Origin: Punctularia strigosozonata HHB-11173 SS5
Lineage: Eukaryota; Basidiomycota; Agaricomycetes; Corticiales; Punctulariaceae
Assembly: GCF_000264995.1 (NCBI RefSeq)
Contig: NW_006767438.1
Location: 470,911-534,910, forward strand
Direction of reading: 5' to 3'
DNA length: 64,000 nucleotides
This document shows positions 63,101 through 64,000 of this stretch, piece by piece. The position numbers were made by a program, and so were the translations under genes. The notes below the pieces were generated by a model, which was given only the letters and a program-made list of their open reading frames with translations, had not been told where the DNA came from and made no database searches. How positions within the stretch are numbered: the stretch's first letter is position 1; every line of letters begins with the position of its first letter.

Positions 63101-63435
63101 CGTTCATGCGACTGACCGTTTGATGAACTCGTAGTGTTCGCGCAACCGTTTCGGGTTTCATTCTATCTAGCACCGGTGCGCCAGCATGCGAACGCTTACT
63201 GCTCTACTTTACCCTGACGATCAGACGACTGTAGGTCAATAGCCATGCAGATGGAGTACCACAGCCGGAGGCCCGACACCCGGAATCCAAGTTCAGGCTA
63301 TGCTCTCGGCAGTTTCCCAGCTTTACTTCGCCTAGCCGGCGGCATCCTTCGACAACCTGCTCGAAGAGTACAAAGCGAAGACTCAAGATATCACAGGCTT
63401 GCACTCTGTCCTGTTCTCCACCTATAGAGCTGCCC

Positions 63436-64000
63436 ATGGTCCGTTGCATCGGTGATCGGATTGAAGCCTACTATCATGCGGAGGGGAACCTCATCAATCC
63501 CGTACTCACAGGTTTTCCCTTTGCCCTCGCGCGCAAATCGCATATCGACCCGTTCCAGTACGTGCTGGTGTCTACCTGGGGCCCGAGCGCCTTTGAAGTC
63601 TGCTACGTCACTACCCTTAACTCCACTTCACCCGCCGAGCTCTCTCCCCATGGGAAGCCACTGTTGTGGGTTGTTCCGGACATCGAGATGACGCCGTCGC
63701 GAGTACCTGGCGGTACGCTTGACGCGCTGCTCGCTATCAATTACAAACGCCCCCCGCTGCGTTTGACAGGCGGTATGCGGTTGGACGCGCGTGCGCCGGG
63801 AGGGCGGGCACTGCAGGCGGAGGTATTGCTCGAGGAGGACGCCCTGCTTCGAGTATGCTGCTACTGTGGCTGCGTGGAGCGGGCAAATCATAGCACCCAG
63901 TTCGAGAGGTGCGGTGGGCGCGGCTACAACTCCCTGTACTGGTGCCTTGAGGTATGTTTTGCTCGCCGTTATCGGAGCGACGGGCTGTCTGACGAGTTTA
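63436..64000 (+). CDS. Family A copy A3 (cut by window end)
   Basis: Nearly identical to A2: MVRCIGDRIEAYYHAEGNLI, ALARKSHIDPFQYVLVSTWG, WVVPDIEMTPSRVPGG, VLLEEDALLRVCCYCGCVER and CGGRGYNSLYWCLE, then the intron starting GTATGTTTTG at 63952. The window ends inside this intron. The upstream 280 bp also match A2's upstream (from about 63160; A2 from about 52295) with few differences, so the duplication is recent and larger than the coding region. Confidence 0.65.
   Translation, partial: MVRCIGDRIEAYYHAEGNLINPVLTGFPFALARKSHIDPFQYVLVSTWGPSAFEVCYVTTLNSTSPAELSPHGKPLLWVVPDIEMTPSRVPGGTLDALLAINYKRPPLRLTGGMRLDARAPGGRALQAEVLLEEDALLRVCCYCGCVERANHSTQFERCGGRGYNSLYWCLEVCFARRYRSDGLSDEF

Overview
The window reads as nuclear DNA of a filamentous basidiomycete, most likely an Agaricomycete. 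Genes are split by many short introns of about 50-90 nt, spacing is about one gene per 3 kb, and the families are those expanded in mushrooms: TPR-CHAT proteins, F-box proteins, a DUF6534 membrane protein, GMC alcohol oxidase and GH28 pectinase. Gene models were spliced by eye from reading frame and conserved motifs, so exon edges are approximate.

Layout. 1-1 kb: wreck of a TPR-CHAT gene. 1.2-8.7 kb (minus): prolyl-tRNA synthetase with a presequence-like 5' extension and mitochondrial isoleucyl-tRNA synthetase, with a second CHAT relic between them. 8.7-10.8 kb: gene-free DNA with nested terminal-inverted-repeat elements and a 98-bp tandem duplication. 10.7-16.1 kb (plus): class 3 lipase, then a secreted, probably GPI-anchored GH28 pectinase. 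16.1-19.0 kb (minus): acyl-CoA synthetase with an apparent AT-AC intron. 19.6-22.5 kb: F-box protein and a low-complexity protein. 23.3-35.4 kb: conserved housekeeping block of NAA15, PDS5 (divergent from NAA15), a GNAT acetyltransferase and ribosomal protein eL42.

36-64 kb is an accessory island. It holds two intact TPR-CHAT genes, two secreted proteins that look ADP-ribosyltransferase-like, a multicopy ~200-residue Cys-rich (MYND-like) family called 'family A' here (one complete copy, one split by an assembly gap, one cut by the window end, and at least four relics), a DUF6534 protein, a GMC alcohol oxidase, and one intact and one broken F-box gene. The most striking feature is symmetry. 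A family-A gene and an ART-like gene stand head to head at 40.2-43.0 kb, and the same pair recurs in mirror image at 50.0-53.8 kb around the DUF6534 and oxidase genes. Near 62.1-62.6 kb a collapsed relic keeps a lipase fragment followed directly by a GH28 fragment, the same gene order as the intact pair at 10.7-16.1 kb.

The housekeeping genes work in translation, N-terminal acetylation and cohesin control. The accessory genes suggest birth-and-death evolution of possible defence, effector or self-recognition genes; no function for that region is shown by the sequence.
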